Source: Streptomyces chartreusis
GTDB lineage: Bacteria > Actinomycetota > Actinomycetes > Streptomycetales > Streptomycetaceae
Assembly (NCBI RefSeq): GCF_008704715.1
Contig: NZ_CP023689.1
Coordinates: 1,240,001-1,304,000 of the forward strand
Direction: 5' to 3'
Length of the DNA stretch: 64,000 bases
Positions 1 through 8,120 of this stretch are shown in pieces; position 1 is the first letter of the stretch; each line of letters starts with the position of its first letter. The position numbers were made by a program, and so were the translations under genes. The notes beneath the pieces were generated by a model. That model saw nothing but the letters and a program-made list of their open reading frames with translations, did not search any database and was not told the DNA's origin.

Positions 1-2790
1 CTCCTCGCCCAGCACCTCGGAGATCGCGCCGTACACCGTCTTGACGGGCCACTGCCCGGAGATGTCGTACTCCTTGCCGTCCTTGTGGGCGACCGGCGTC
101 CCGAAGGCGGCCCGTGCGCAGCCCTGGATCAGCTCGCGGACCAGGTCGAGCATGACGTCGTAGTCGGCGTACGCCTGGTAGGCCTCCAGGATCGTGAACT
201 CGGGGTTGTGCTTGTAGTCGACGCCCTCGTTGCGGAAGGTGCGGCCCATCTCGAAGACCTTCTCCACACCGCCGACGCACAGCCGCTTGAGGTACAGCTC
301 GGGGGCGATGCGCAGATAGAGGTCGAGGTCGTAGGCGTTGATGTGGGTGGTGAAGGGGCGGGCGTTGGCGCCGCCGTGGATCTGCTGGAGCACCGGCGTC
401 TCGACCTCCAGGTAGCCGCGTTCCAGCAGGCCCTGGCGCAGGGCCTGGACGGCGGTGGAGCGGGCGCGGACCACGTCGCGGGCGGCGGGGCTGGAGACCA
501 GGTCGAGGTAGCGCATGCGGACCTTGGCCTCGGGGTCGGCGAGGCCGCGGCGCTTGTCGGGCAGCGGGCGCAGGCATTTGCCGATGAGCTGCCAGGAGGT
601 GACGAAGACGGTGGGTTCGCCCTTGTCGCTGGTGCCGGCCAGACCGGTGGCGCTGATGAGGTCGCCGATGTCGGTGTCGGCGGTGAAGCGGTCGAGGGCG
701 GCGCCGGAGTCCTTGCGGGTGAGGGCGAGTTGGTGGTCGCCGGACCAGTCGCGCAGCACGGCGAAGACGAGGCCGCCGAAGTCGCGGACCAGCATGACCC
801 GGCCGGCGACGGTGACCTGTTCGCCCGTGCGGACCTCGGCGAGGGCGTGGGTGCGGGCCGGGATGCCGACGGGGTAGGGGTCGACGCCCTCGGTGCGCAG
901 CCGGTCCAGGGTGCGGTGCCGGATGCGGACCTGTTCGGGCAGGCCCGCATCCGGCCCGGCCGCCCCGGCCTCGTCCCCTCCTTCGAGGCCGAGTGCCGCC
1001 AGCGAGGGCAGTCCCTCGGTGGTCGCGGGGCGGGGCTGGTTCCTCGGGTGCCCCTTTCTGCGGAGTTTGTGCAGCGACGGTACGGAGACGAAGCCTTCGG
1101 CGATGCCGGACGCCATGCCGATGCGGGCGAGGGAGGCGGCCTCGCCGTAGCAGATGAAGCGGGGGTACCACTCGGGCTGGTACTTCGCGTTGGAGCGGTA
1201 GAGGGCCTCCAGCTGCCACCACTTGGAGAAGAACAGCAGCAGGCGCCGCCACAGCCGCAGCACGGGCCCGGCGCCGATGCGGGCGCCCTCCTCGAAGACC
1301 GAGCGGAAGACGGCGAAGTTCAGGGAGATCCGGCGGATGCCGAGCTTGGGTGCCGCGTCGCACAGTTCGGCGACCATGAACTCCATGACGCCGTTGGGGG
1401 CGCCGCGGTCACGGCGCATCAGGTCCAGGGAGACGCCTTCGCGGCCCCAGGGCACGAAGGACTGCAGGGCGAGCAGCTCGCCGTCCCCGCCGAGGGCCTC
1501 CAGGAGGAGGCAGTCGCCGTCGGCGGGGTCGCCGAGGCGGTCCAGGGCCATGGAGAAGCCGCGTTCGGTCTCGGTGTCGCGCCAGGCGTCGGCCTTACGG
1601 ATGATCTCCTCCATCTCCGCCTCGCCGAGGGTGGAGTGGCGGCGGATACGGCAGTGGGCCCCGGTGCGGCGGACGCGGTGGACGGCCTGCCGGGTGACCC
1701 GCATGTCGCGGCCGTCGAGGTCGAAGTCCTGCGGCCGCAGGATCGCCTCGTCGCCTAGCTGGAGGGCACCGAGTCCGGCACGGGCGTAGGCGGTGGCGCC
1801 GTCCTCGGAGGCGCCCATCGCGGCCGGCACCCAGGCGTGCCGGCGGGCGGCGGCCAGCCAGGCGGCGATGGCGTGCGGCCATGCCTCCCGGTCGCCGACC
1901 GGGTCGCCACTGGCGAGGCACACGCCGGCCTCGACGCGGTAGGTGACGGCGGCCTTGCCGCTGGGCGAGAAGACGACGGCCTTGTCCCGCCGGGTGGCGA
2001 AGTAGCCGAGGGAGTCCTTGTCGCCGTAGGCCTTGAGGAGGGCGCGGATGCGGGCCTCCTCGTCGTCGTGCAGGGCGGCCTCCATGCGCTGCGAGCGGAA
2101 CAGCGTGGCGGCGGCGTTGAGGAGGGCGAGCGCACCGAACAGGCCGAGCAGGAAGTACAGGGGGCGCGGCGGCCGTCCGTCGTAGGTGGTGCCGGAGACG
2201 AGGCCGCCGCAGACCCGGTCGGCGGCCCACGCCAGCCGCTGGCTCTGCGGCAGCGTGCCGGGGAACAGTTCGACGAGCCCCCAGCCGACCAGGATGCCGA
2301 TGACGAGTCCGACGAGCAGGACACCGAGGGCTCTTCGTACGGCCGCTCTGCGGGAGGCGGCGTAGAACTCCTTGCGGGCGACGATCAGCAGGGCGAGGGC
2401 GAGGCCGCACACGATGAGGGACGGGACGGAGTCGGCGTAGTCGCCGAAGACGGTGCCGACGATGTCGGAGAGGACGAGCAGGCCCAGATAGACGACGACC
2501 AGCCACCAGGCGATCTTCTTGCGGGCGGCCGTCGCGGCGGCGAGCAGGAAGAGGAAGACAGCGTAGGCGAGGTTGGCGCTGACGGGGACGATGACCTGGT
2601 CGAGGGCGCGCACGACGGGGCGCAGCGCGACCCGGAGCGGCGGGATGAGGGCGAGCAGGACGCAGAGCAGTCCGAGGGCGCCGAAGAAGGTCGCGAAGCC
2701 TTCCGGCACCCTGCTCATCAGCCCGTGTCCCGGCGGCCGCGCCGGCCCCGTGACGTCCTTGTCCCGCGCGGCCTCCACGGTGGCACTCAT
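1..2790 (-). CDS. lysX: Bifunctional lysylphosphatidylglycerol synthetase / lysyl-tRNA synthetase LysX (3' end off the left edge)
   Basis: Makes lysyl-tRNA and transfers the lysine to phosphatidylglycerol, lowering membrane negative charge. Residues 1-930 are in the window and the usual length is about 1,100, so the synthetase C-terminus is missing. Residues ~25-220 hold several membrane segments (for example VLLVGLVIGILVGWGLVEL). Residues ~240-545 are the DUF2156 aminoacyl-transfer domain. A linker leads to an OB-fold from ~620 and the class II synthetase core, with the motif 2 signature FRNEG near residue 850 followed by PEFTILEAYQAYAD. The ATG at 2790 is followed by a soluble N-terminal tail before the first membrane segment. 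Domain order matches the actinobacterial LysX fusion. Divergent from the stress protein gene at 2878, 87 bp away. Confidence 0.93.
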   Translation of the reverse strand, partial: MSATVEAARDKDVTGPARPPGHGLMSRVPEGFATFFGALGLLCVLLALIPPLRVALRPVVRALDQVIVPVSANLAYAVFLFLLAAATAARKKIAWWLVVVYLGLLVLSDIVGTVFGDYADSVPSLIVCGLALALLIVARKEFYAASRRAAVRRALGVLLVGLVIGILVGWGLVELFPGTLPQSQRLAWAADRVCGGLVSGTTYDGRPPRPLYFLLGLFGALALLNAAATLFRSQRMEAALHDDEEARIRALLKAYGDKDSLGYFATRRDKAVVFSPSGKAAVTYRVEAGVCLASGDPVGDREAWPHAIAAWLAAARRHAWVPAAMGASEDGATAYARAGLGALQLGDEAILRPQDFDLDGRDMRVTRQAVHRVRRTGAHCRIRRHSTLGEAEMEEIIRKADAWRDTETERGFSMALDRLGDPADGDCLLLEALGGDGELLALQSFVPWGREGVSLDLMRRDRGAPNGVMEFMVAELCDAAPKLGIRRISLNFAVFRSVFEEGARIGAGPVLRLWRRLLLFFSKWWQLEALYRSNAKYQPEWYPRFICYGEAASLARIGMASGIAEGFVSVPSLHKLRRKGHPRNQPRPATTEGLPSLAALGLEGGDEAGAAGPDAGLPEQVRIRHRTLDRLRTEGVDPYPVGIPARTHALAEVRTGEQVTVAGRVMLVRDFGGLVFAVLRDWSGDHQLALTRKDSGAALDRFTADTDIGDLISATGLAGTSDKGEPTVFVTSWQLIGKCLRPLPDKRRGLADPEAKVRMRYLDLVSSPAARDVVRARSTAVQALRQGLLERGYLEVETPVLQQIHGGANARPFTTHINAYDLDLYLRIAPELYLKRLCVGGVEKVFEMGRTFRNEGVDYKHNPEFTILEAYQAYADYDVMLDLVRELIQGCARAAFGTPVAHKDGKEYDISGQWPVKTVYGAISEVLGEE

Positions 2791-2877
2791 GTTCCGACTG
2801 TAGGAAGCCCCGCGTCTCTTCGCCCGTCGAGCGTCCCGGCCGGCGGCGGGACCTGGGCCTTCCGATAGCCTCCTGCC

Positions 2878-3339
2878 GTGACGGAACAGCACTCGCACCG
2901 GTTCGAGCGGGGCACGGACGGGCCCAAGGTCATCGTGGTCGGGGTGGACGGCTCCGACTCATCGCTGCGCGCGGCGGCCTACGCCGGTGGCCTGGCCCGA
3001 CGGCAGAACGCTCTGCTCGCCGTCGTGTACGTGCAGCCGGTGATGACGGCGGGCGCGGCGCTCGGGGCGCCGGTCGCGGAGACGACCAATGAGATCGCCG
3101 AGTCCCTGATCTCCTACATCCGGGAGGCCACGGAGCGGCTCAAGGGGATATTCGACGTCCGCTGGGAGTTCCACACCTTCCAGGGCGACCCCTACAACGG
3201 GCTGGTGAAGGCGGCGGACGACCTCAAGGCGGACGCCGTGGTGGTGGGCGCCTCGGAGCAGGCCGGGCACCGGATCGTGGGTTCCGTCGCGATCCGGCTG
3301 GTGAAGGCGGGGCGCTGGCCGGTGACGGTCGTCCCGTAG
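2878..3339 (+). CDS. Universal stress protein, UspA family
   Basis: Single-domain Usp protein of 153 residues, probably cytoplasmic. It opens the fold with VIVVGVDGSDSSLRAAAYAGGLA, in which the aspartate after VGV is the usual nucleotide-contacting residue. It ends with VVVGASEQAGHRIVGSVA and PVTVVP, the usual final strand. The glycine-rich ATP loop is only partly conserved, because the second glycine of G-x2-G is absent, so ATP binding is uncertain. The GTG start has no strong Shine-Dalgarno sequence. Convergent with the hydrolase at 3370. Confidence 0.85.
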   Translation: MTEQHSHRFERGTDGPKVIVVGVDGSDSSLRAAAYAGGLARRQNALLAVVYVQPVMTAGAALGAPVAETTNEIAESLISYIREATERLKGIFDVRWEFHTFQGDPYNGLVKAADDLKADAVVVGASEQAGHRIVGSVAIRLVKAGRWPVTVVP

Positions 3340-3361
3340 CCGCCCCGGCCCACCGGGCGGC
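3339..3361. terminator. Inverted repeat between convergent genes
   Basis: Seven-bp perfect arms GCCGCCC/GGGCGGC with a 9-nt loop begin at the last base of the stress-protein stop codon and end 8 bp before the hydrolase stop. There is no T-tract, as is usual in Streptomyces. Probably a bidirectional terminator. Confidence 0.5.
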
Positions 3362-3369
3362 GCCGTGCC

Positions 3370-4194
3370 TCAGAGGGTCCGCAGGAAGTCGAGCACGATC
3401 TTGTTGAAGATCTCCGGCTTCTCCAGGTTGGGGTAGTGGCCTACGCCGTCGACGACCTCGGTGCGGCCGTCGTGGACGGTGCCGGCGAGGCGCTCGGCCG
3501 CGGCGAGCATGTCGGCGGGCTCCAGGCCGCCGTTGAGGGCGAGCAGCGGGACGGTGATCCCCGCCGCGCGGGCGAAGGTGTCCGGCACGGGCACGAACCA
3601 GTCCTTCTCGCCGGGTGTGTGCTTGGCGAGGGTGCCGCGGGCCATGTCCCGGATCAGGCGCAGGCTGTCCTGGTCGACGTCGGCGACGGTGCGCTCCGGG
3701 CCGGGCAGTACCCGTACGAACGCGTCGAGCCAGGCGTCGATGTCCGCGGCTTCCAGGGCGCGGGCCATCTCGGCCTGGAGGCCGCGGGTCCAGTCGTCCG
3801 TGTACTGGAACTCCCCTGTCGCGGCACCGCAGGTGACGACGGCGCGGACGAGTTCGGGGTGCTCCAGCACGGTGTTGGTGGCGATCAGCCCGCCCATGGA
3901 CAGGCCGACGAGGACCGCGGGGCCCGCGTCGAGGTGGCACAGCAGGGCGGCGATGTCGTCGGCCCAGCGGAAGGGCCTGCTCGCGTTGGCGGAGGAGCCG
4001 TGGCCGCGTACGTCCAGGGCGATCACGCGGTGGCCGGCGGCGAGGGCCGGTATCTGGGCGTGCCAGACGCGGTGGTCGACGTATCCGGAGTGGAGGAGGA
4101 CCACGAGGTCCCCGGAGCCGGTGTCGAGGTAGGCGAGGTCGCCGTCGGCTGAGGCGAAGGTGCGCAGGTCCGAAGCTTTCGTCGCTGTCGTCAT
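3370..4194 (-). CDS. Alpha/beta hydrolase
   Basis: A 274-residue cytoplasmic alpha/beta hydrolase fold protein. The oxyanion-loop region VVLLHSGYVDHRVW is near residue 35. The nucleophile elbow is GLSMGG near residue 98. The catalytic histidine lies near the C-terminus in VDGVGHYPNLEKPEIF. The start is placed at the ATG at 4194 (MTTATKASDL); reading can extend upstream, but that part only mirrors the MarR gene on the other strand. Divergent from a MarR regulator 57 bp away, with operator-like repeats overlapping this start codon. The hydrolase is therefore probably the regulated target. The substrate cannot be told; esters or lactones are typical of the family. Confidence 0.85.
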   Translation of the reverse strand: MTTATKASDLRTFASADGDLAYLDTGSGDLVVLLHSGYVDHRVWHAQIPALAAGHRVIALDVRGHGSSANASRPFRWADDIAALLCHLDAGPAVLVGLSMGGLIATNTVLEHPELVRAVVTCGAATGEFQYTDDWTRGLQAEMARALEAADIDAWLDAFVRVLPGPERTVADVDQDSLRLIRDMARGTLAKHTPGEKDWFVPVPDTFARAAGITVPLLALNGGLEPADMLAAAERLAGTVHDGRTEVVDGVGHYPNLEKPEIFNKIVLDFLRTL

Positions 4195-4242
4195 GACAAC
4201 CAAGGTGTCATCCTTGGAGCAATTTGGCAACCCAGGTGTCAT
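4193..4242. promoter_or_regulatory. Two candidate MarR operator sites
   Basis: Positions 4193-4211 read ATGACAACCAAGGTGTCAT, with inverted ATGACA/TGTCAT arms. Positions 4224-4242 read TTGGCAACCCAGGTGTCAT, a second copy with one well-conserved half. The copies are 31 bp apart, about three helical turns, and share 15 of 16 bases over the GCAAC-to-TGTCAT core. Within site 1, CCAAGG/CCTTGG at 4200-4217 forms another perfect inverted repeat. The placement between divergent genes fits MarR autoregulation and hydrolase control. Confidence 0.6.
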
Positions 4243-4251
4243 GATGGCCCG

Positions 4252-4725
4252 GTGAACGACTCCGCCAAGCCCCTCTCCCCCGACGACCTCGGCCACCGGG
4301 TCAGCGAGGTCTTCGATCTGATCGGCGCGCTCTACCGGCGCGGCCTGCGCAAGCTCGAACAGGGCGAGGAGGTCGAGGGGGTGTCCGTCGGCGTGCGCTC
4401 CGTGCTGGTGCTGCTGCACAGGTACGGGCCCATGACGGTGCCTCAGATGGGCCGCCTCATGACGCTGACCCGGCAGTTCGTGCAGCGCATGGTCAACGAC
4501 GCGCTGGCCAGGGGCTGGGCCGAGACCACGCCCAACCCCGCGCACCAGCGCTCCTCGCTGATCCGGATCACGGACGAGGGCGAGGCCGTCATCACCGCGA
4601 TCCTCGCGCGCGAGCACGCCCTGAACCGGCAGGTCGGCGGCGAGCTGACCGAGGCCGAGCTCCAGGCGTGCGTGCGCGTGCTGAAGGAGATGTTGAAGAC
4701 CTTCGACCACGTCGAGGCGGACTGA
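4252..4725 (+). CDS. MarR family transcriptional regulator
   Basis: A 157-residue winged-helix repressor of the MarR family. Residues ~45-110 form the DNA-binding core: YGPMTVPQMGRLMTLTRQFVQRMVNDALARGWAE is the helix-turn-helix and NPAHQRSSLIRITDEGEAV is the wing. The remaining helices would dimerise. GTG start at 4252. Divergent from the alpha/beta hydrolase, across two inverted-repeat sites, so it likely represses both itself and the hydrolase until a small ligand binds. Its stop lies 1 nt from the stop of the convergent CapA gene. Confidence 0.88.
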   Translation: MNDSAKPLSPDDLGHRVSEVFDLIGALYRRGLRKLEQGEEVEGVSVGVRSVLVLLHRYGPMTVPQMGRLMTLTRQFVQRMVNDALARGWAETTPNPAHQRSSLIRITDEGEAVITAILAREHALNRQVGGELTEAELQACVRVLKEMLKTFDHVEAD

Positions 4726-4726
4726 C

Positions 4727-5872
4727 CTACTCCCCCATCGACAGCCCGTCGTCCCCGGCACCCCGGCTGAGCACGACCTCGCGGATCCGGTCCCGCACAC
4801 CGCTCAGTTCGGCGCCCTTGGCGATGGCCTGGTTGAGGTTGAGCACCCGGCCGGCGTCGATGTCGAACAACTGCGGGACGAACTCGGCCTTCGACACCTC
4901 CCAGCGCCCGCCGGCCCGGACCGGCGGATCGAATCGGAAGCGGGCGAGCGTGGACTGGTTGCCGCGCGGGTCCTGCACGCCCTGCGAGTTGTACATCGCG
5001 CCGGCGACCTGATCACCCATGCCGTAGACCACCCAGGTGCCGTTCACCTTCTCGTACGCCTGTGGGACATGGGCGTGGGTGCCGAGGATCAGGTCGATGT
5101 CGGGGCGGTCGCCGGTCCGGGCCGCGGTGAGCTCCTGGGCCAGGTTCAGCTGGTCCTCGTCGGGCGCGTCCTGCCATTCAGTGCCCCAGTGCATCGACAC
5201 GACCACCACATCCGCACCACCCTTCCGGGCGGCCCGGGCGTCCGCGACGATCTTCTCCCGGTCGATCAGATTGACCGCCCAGGGCTGGCCCGGCGGGAGC
5301 GGGAAGTCGTTGACGCCGTAGGTGTACGCGAGATGCGCGACCTTGGCGCGGCCCGCGCGCATGACGGTCACACTGCGTGCCTCGCCCGAGGTGCGGGCCG
5401 TGCCCGCGTGCCGCACCTTCGCCTGATCGAGGGCGTTCAGCGTGCGCAGGATGCCGGCGGCCCCGTCGTCGAGGCTGTGGTTGGAGGCCGTCGAGCAGCC
5501 GTCGTAGCCGGCGGAGGCGATGCCCCTGGCCACCTCCGGCGGGGACTTGAAGAGGGGGTAGCCGGTGTACTGGCCGTCCTCGCCGTAGACGGTCTCCATA
5601 TGACACAGCGCCAGATCGGCGCGGGAGACGACGGGTCGTACGCCGGCGAACATCGGGCGGAAGTCGTACCCCTTGCCGCCCGCGTCGAAGCGGGCGCGAT
5701 CGATGATCGGGGTGTGCGGGAGGACGTCCCCGGAGGCGACGAGGGTGAAGCCGCGGGTGCCGGCGGACGGTGCCGGACGTCCTGCGACCTCGCGGTTGTG
5801 GGCCTGGCAGGCGGCACCTGCGACAAGCACGGCCGTGACAGCGATGGCCACAAGCCGACTGCGTGCGATCAT
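4727..5872 (-). CDS. CapA family protein (calcineurin-like metallophosphatase fold), exported
   Basis: A 381-residue protein of the CapA/PgsA family. N-terminal hydrophobic segment RLVAIAVTAVLVAGAACQAH suggests export and possibly lipidation, although the lipobox is imperfect (GAAC). The family core follows: TLVASGDVLPHTPIIDRA, CHMETV, ASNHSLDDGAAG, VSMHWGTEW and ILGTHAHVPQA, which supply the metal-binding Asp, Asn and His residues. The ATG at 5872 has AAGGGGTGAG 4 nt upstream. CapA proteins act in capsule or poly-gamma-glutamate formation, but no pgs or cap partners are nearby, so the role here is open. Confidence 0.85.
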   Translation of the reverse strand: MIARSRLVAIAVTAVLVAGAACQAHNREVAGRPAPSAGTRGFTLVASGDVLPHTPIIDRARFDAGGKGYDFRPMFAGVRPVVSRADLALCHMETVYGEDGQYTGYPLFKSPPEVARGIASAGYDGCSTASNHSLDDGAAGILRTLNALDQAKVRHAGTARTSGEARSVTVMRAGRAKVAHLAYTYGVNDFPLPPGQPWAVNLIDREKIVADARAARKGGADVVVVSMHWGTEWQDAPDEDQLNLAQELTAARTGDRPDIDLILGTHAHVPQAYEKVNGTWVVYGMGDQVAGAMYNSQGVQDPRGNQSTLARFRFDPPVRAGGRWEVSKAEFVPQLFDIDAGRVLNLNQAIAKGAELSGVRDRIREVVLSRGAGDDGLSMGE

Positions 5873-5890
5873 CAGCTCACCCCTTGTGGT

Positions 5891-5900
5891 CGTATATACG
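5891..5900. promoter_or_regulatory. AT-rich palindrome upstream of the CapA-like gene
   Basis: CGTATATACG is a perfect 10-bp palindrome 18 bp upstream of the CapA start, within the AT-rich patch 5885-5945. On the minus strand TATATAC could serve as a -10 element. An operator is the alternative. Confidence 0.3.
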
Positions 5901-6085
5901 CACCAAAATAGGTACGAAATAGAGCACGCTCGCAAACAATCCGGCCGCTTCCATTAGGCCGTCCGGCCCGCCCCGGCTTGCGGAAGGGACCGTTCACCGA
6001 ACCGTTCGCCGACGCGATCGACCGTCCGCCGCAGATCCGTGCGAGCGCCCTGTCCCAGAACTGCCGCCTGCGATGCCATACGGCC

Positions 6086-6631
6086 ATGACGGCCGGAACC
6101 ACCCTCACGAACGGGACGACCGCCGAGCACGAGCTCGCCGCACTGCAGCGGGAGCACGGCCGGCCCCTCTTCGCGCTCCTGCTCCGGCTCTGTGACGGCG
6201 ACCGGCAGCGCGCCGAGGACCTGGTGCAGGAGACGCTGGTGCGCGCCTGGCAGCATCCCGAGGCCCTGCGCGCCGACGACTTCGACTCGGTGCGGCCCTG
6301 GCTGCTGACCGTCGGGCGACGCCTGGCGATCGACGCGCGGCGGGCCCGGCAGGCACGCCCGCCGGAGGTCGGCGACGCGATCCTGGAGAACGCGCGCGTG
6401 ATCTCCGACCACGCCGAGCGGGCCGCCGAGATGCTCGACGTCCGCGAGGCTGTGAAGACACTCACTCCCGAGCACCGTGAAGTCCTGGTGCTCGTGTACT
6501 TCCAAGGGGCGAGTGTTGCGGAGGCCGCGGAAACCCTTGGTATTCCGCCCGGTACGGTGAAGTCCCGCGCGTACTACGCACTGCGCGCACTGCGTCGGGT
6601 GCTTCCCGGATACGCGGCCGACCTGCGGTGA
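6086..6631 (+). CDS. ECF-type RNA polymerase sigma factor
   Basis: A 181-residue group IV sigma factor. Sigma-2 region (residues ~15-85) includes RAEDLVQETLVRAWQHPEAL. Sigma-4 region (residues ~120-175) includes LTPEHREVLVLVYFQGASVAEAAETLGIPPGTVKSRAYYALRALR. No extra C-terminal domain. Start placed at ATG 6086 because the region upstream lacks family similarity. A gene for a zinc-binding anti-sigma factor lies 0.8 kb downstream with one unknown gene between, so the three are likely a signalling unit. The target promoters are unknown. Confidence 0.9.
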   Translation: MTAGTTLTNGTTAEHELAALQREHGRPLFALLLRLCDGDRQRAEDLVQETLVRAWQHPEALRADDFDSVRPWLLTVGRRLAIDARRARQARPPEVGDAILENARVISDHAERAAEMLDVREAVKTLTPEHREVLVLVYFQGASVAEAAETLGIPPGTVKSRAYYALRALRRVLPGYAADLR

Positions 6632-6777
6632 AACCGAAGGCTTAGTCAAACCTCCGTAAAGCGCCTTGCTGAACACCCCGGTTGAGTAATCGGCTGTCCT
6701 CATCCGTGTTCCGGATTGGGCAAGGGCCCACGGCCCCGGGGTAGGGCGACGCACTCACCGGAGGAAGGCAGGAAGGG

Positions 6778-7293
6778 ATGCTGCACAGAGGTCAGGAGAG
6801 CACGGACGGCACCGGTGGCGGTGAACTCACCGTCCCCATGGCGTGGTTGTACGCCGAGTACATCGCCGACGAGCTGCTGCGCACCGGCGATCTGATGCCG
6901 CCGACGTCCTTCGAGTTCCGCGCCGGGCGTGACGCCCTGGCGCTGACCATCTTCCTGTCCGACACCGACGGCGAGCTGTCCGGCATCCGGGTGGTGACCC
7001 AGCTGGAGACCTGGCTGTCGCTGACGGCCTACGACCAGCCGTGGCAGGACTGGGTGCGCGAGCGCATCGCGGGCCTCGCGGCCGAGGCGACCGACTCCGG
7101 CGGGCCCGCGCCCGACCTGGAACTCGCCGAGGCGGCCTGGCGCTGGCTCCAGGAGACCGAGCTGCTCGCGCCCGATCTGAACGCCGTGCCGGGCGGTGGT
7201 GCGCCGGTCGGAGAGGACGAGGGACCCAAGGTGTGGACACCGGCGTGGCAGCTCGGACTGCCGCTCGGGCACCTCGCCATCCACCTTTTTTAA
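6778..7293 (+). CDS. Hypothetical protein between sigma and anti-sigma genes
   Basis: A 171-residue acidic, tryptophan-rich protein with no signal peptide or membrane segment. The ATG has AGGAAGG close upstream. It starts TVPMAWLYAEYIADELLRTG and carries FEFRAGRDALALTIFLSD. The C-terminus, WTPAWQLGLPLGHLAIHLF, is hydrophobic. I do not recognise a family. Its position between an ECF sigma gene and a zinc anti-sigma gene suggests a link to that pair, for example as a partner or co-regulated product, but nothing in the sequence proves it. Confidence 0.7.
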   Translation: MLHRGQESTDGTGGGELTVPMAWLYAEYIADELLRTGDLMPPTSFEFRAGRDALALTIFLSDTDGELSGIRVVTQLETWLSLTAYDQPWQDWVRERIAGLAAEATDSGGPAPDLELAEAAWRWLQETELLAPDLNAVPGGGAPVGEDEGPKVWTPAWQLGLPLGHLAIHLF

Positions 7294-7444
7294 GTTCTTT
7301 TCCCCTCGGACCAATCCTCGACGCCGACCGCTCCGAATCCCTTGGTTGCGATTCTCCGAGTGGCTTGAGTGATTCGACTGTCTGGTGCGTACCAGTGGGC
7401 GCAAGGAGTAACACACCCCACACCCAACGGCACGAGGATTCGGC

Positions 7445-8098
7445 ATGAGGTCCCTGGAGAGGCATCGCGACGTCGCCGCGTACGCGCTCGGCGTGCTGAA
7501 CGAGGCGGAGGCGTTCCGCTTCGAGGACCACCTCATGGAGTGCCCCCGCTGTGCGGCACACGTGACCGAGTTCGGGCCCGTCGCCCGCCAGTTGATGTTG
7601 TACCGGCGCTCCACCCCCCGCTTCGTGAGCCCCATGACCAAGCCGGGCCCCCAGATGCTGAACCGGCTGCTCGAAGCGGTGGCGGTCCGCCATCGCGCCC
7701 GGCGCCGGCGCACCCTGTACGCCGTGGCCGCCTCCGTGGTGATCGCCCTCGCCGCCCCCGGCGTCGCGATCATGGCCGGCGGCGACGACAGATCCGTACA
7801 GGTGGTCGAGGCGACCGACGAGCGGTCAGGGGTGTGGGCGCAGGTCACGACCGAGAACGAGATGTACGGCAGCCAGGTGGAGCTGAAGGTGAAGGACGGC
7901 GCGGGTCCGCGCCCCTGCCACCTGATCGCCATCGGCCGGGACGGCTCGGAGGAGACCGTGACCAGCTGGTCCGCGGCCCATCACGACGCCCGCGAGAACA
8001 CCATGATGGGCGCGTCGGCGATGCACAGCGACGAGATCATGCGCTACGAGGTGCGTACGTCGGACGGCGAGCACCTGGTCACGCTCAACCCCCGTTAG
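7445..8098 (+). CDS. Zinc-finger anti-sigma factor, membrane-anchored
   Basis: A 217-residue protein. The N-terminal anti-sigma domain (residues 1-60) has the ZAS signature HxxxCxxC in HLMECPRC near residues 28-36. One membrane helix follows (YAVAASVVIALAAPGVAIMAGG, residues ~85-110). About 105 external residues follow, rich in hydrophilic beta-type sequence and including one cysteine (PRPCHLIAIG). The topology fits an anti-sigma factor that holds the sigma factor encoded at 6086 and senses something outside the cell. ATG start; an upstream run rich in purines (GGAGTAA) is weak. Confidence 0.88.
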   Translation: MRSLERHRDVAAYALGVLNEAEAFRFEDHLMECPRCAAHVTEFGPVARQLMLYRRSTPRFVSPMTKPGPQMLNRLLEAVAVRHRARRRRTLYAVAASVVIALAAPGVAIMAGGDDRSVQVVEATDERSGVWAQVTTENEMYGSQVELKVKDGAGPRPCHLIAIGRDGSEETVTSWSAAHHDARENTMMGASAMHSDEIMRYEVRTSDGEHLVTLNPR

Positions 8099-8120
8099 CG
8101 CTCCCCCACTCCGGTCCCGG

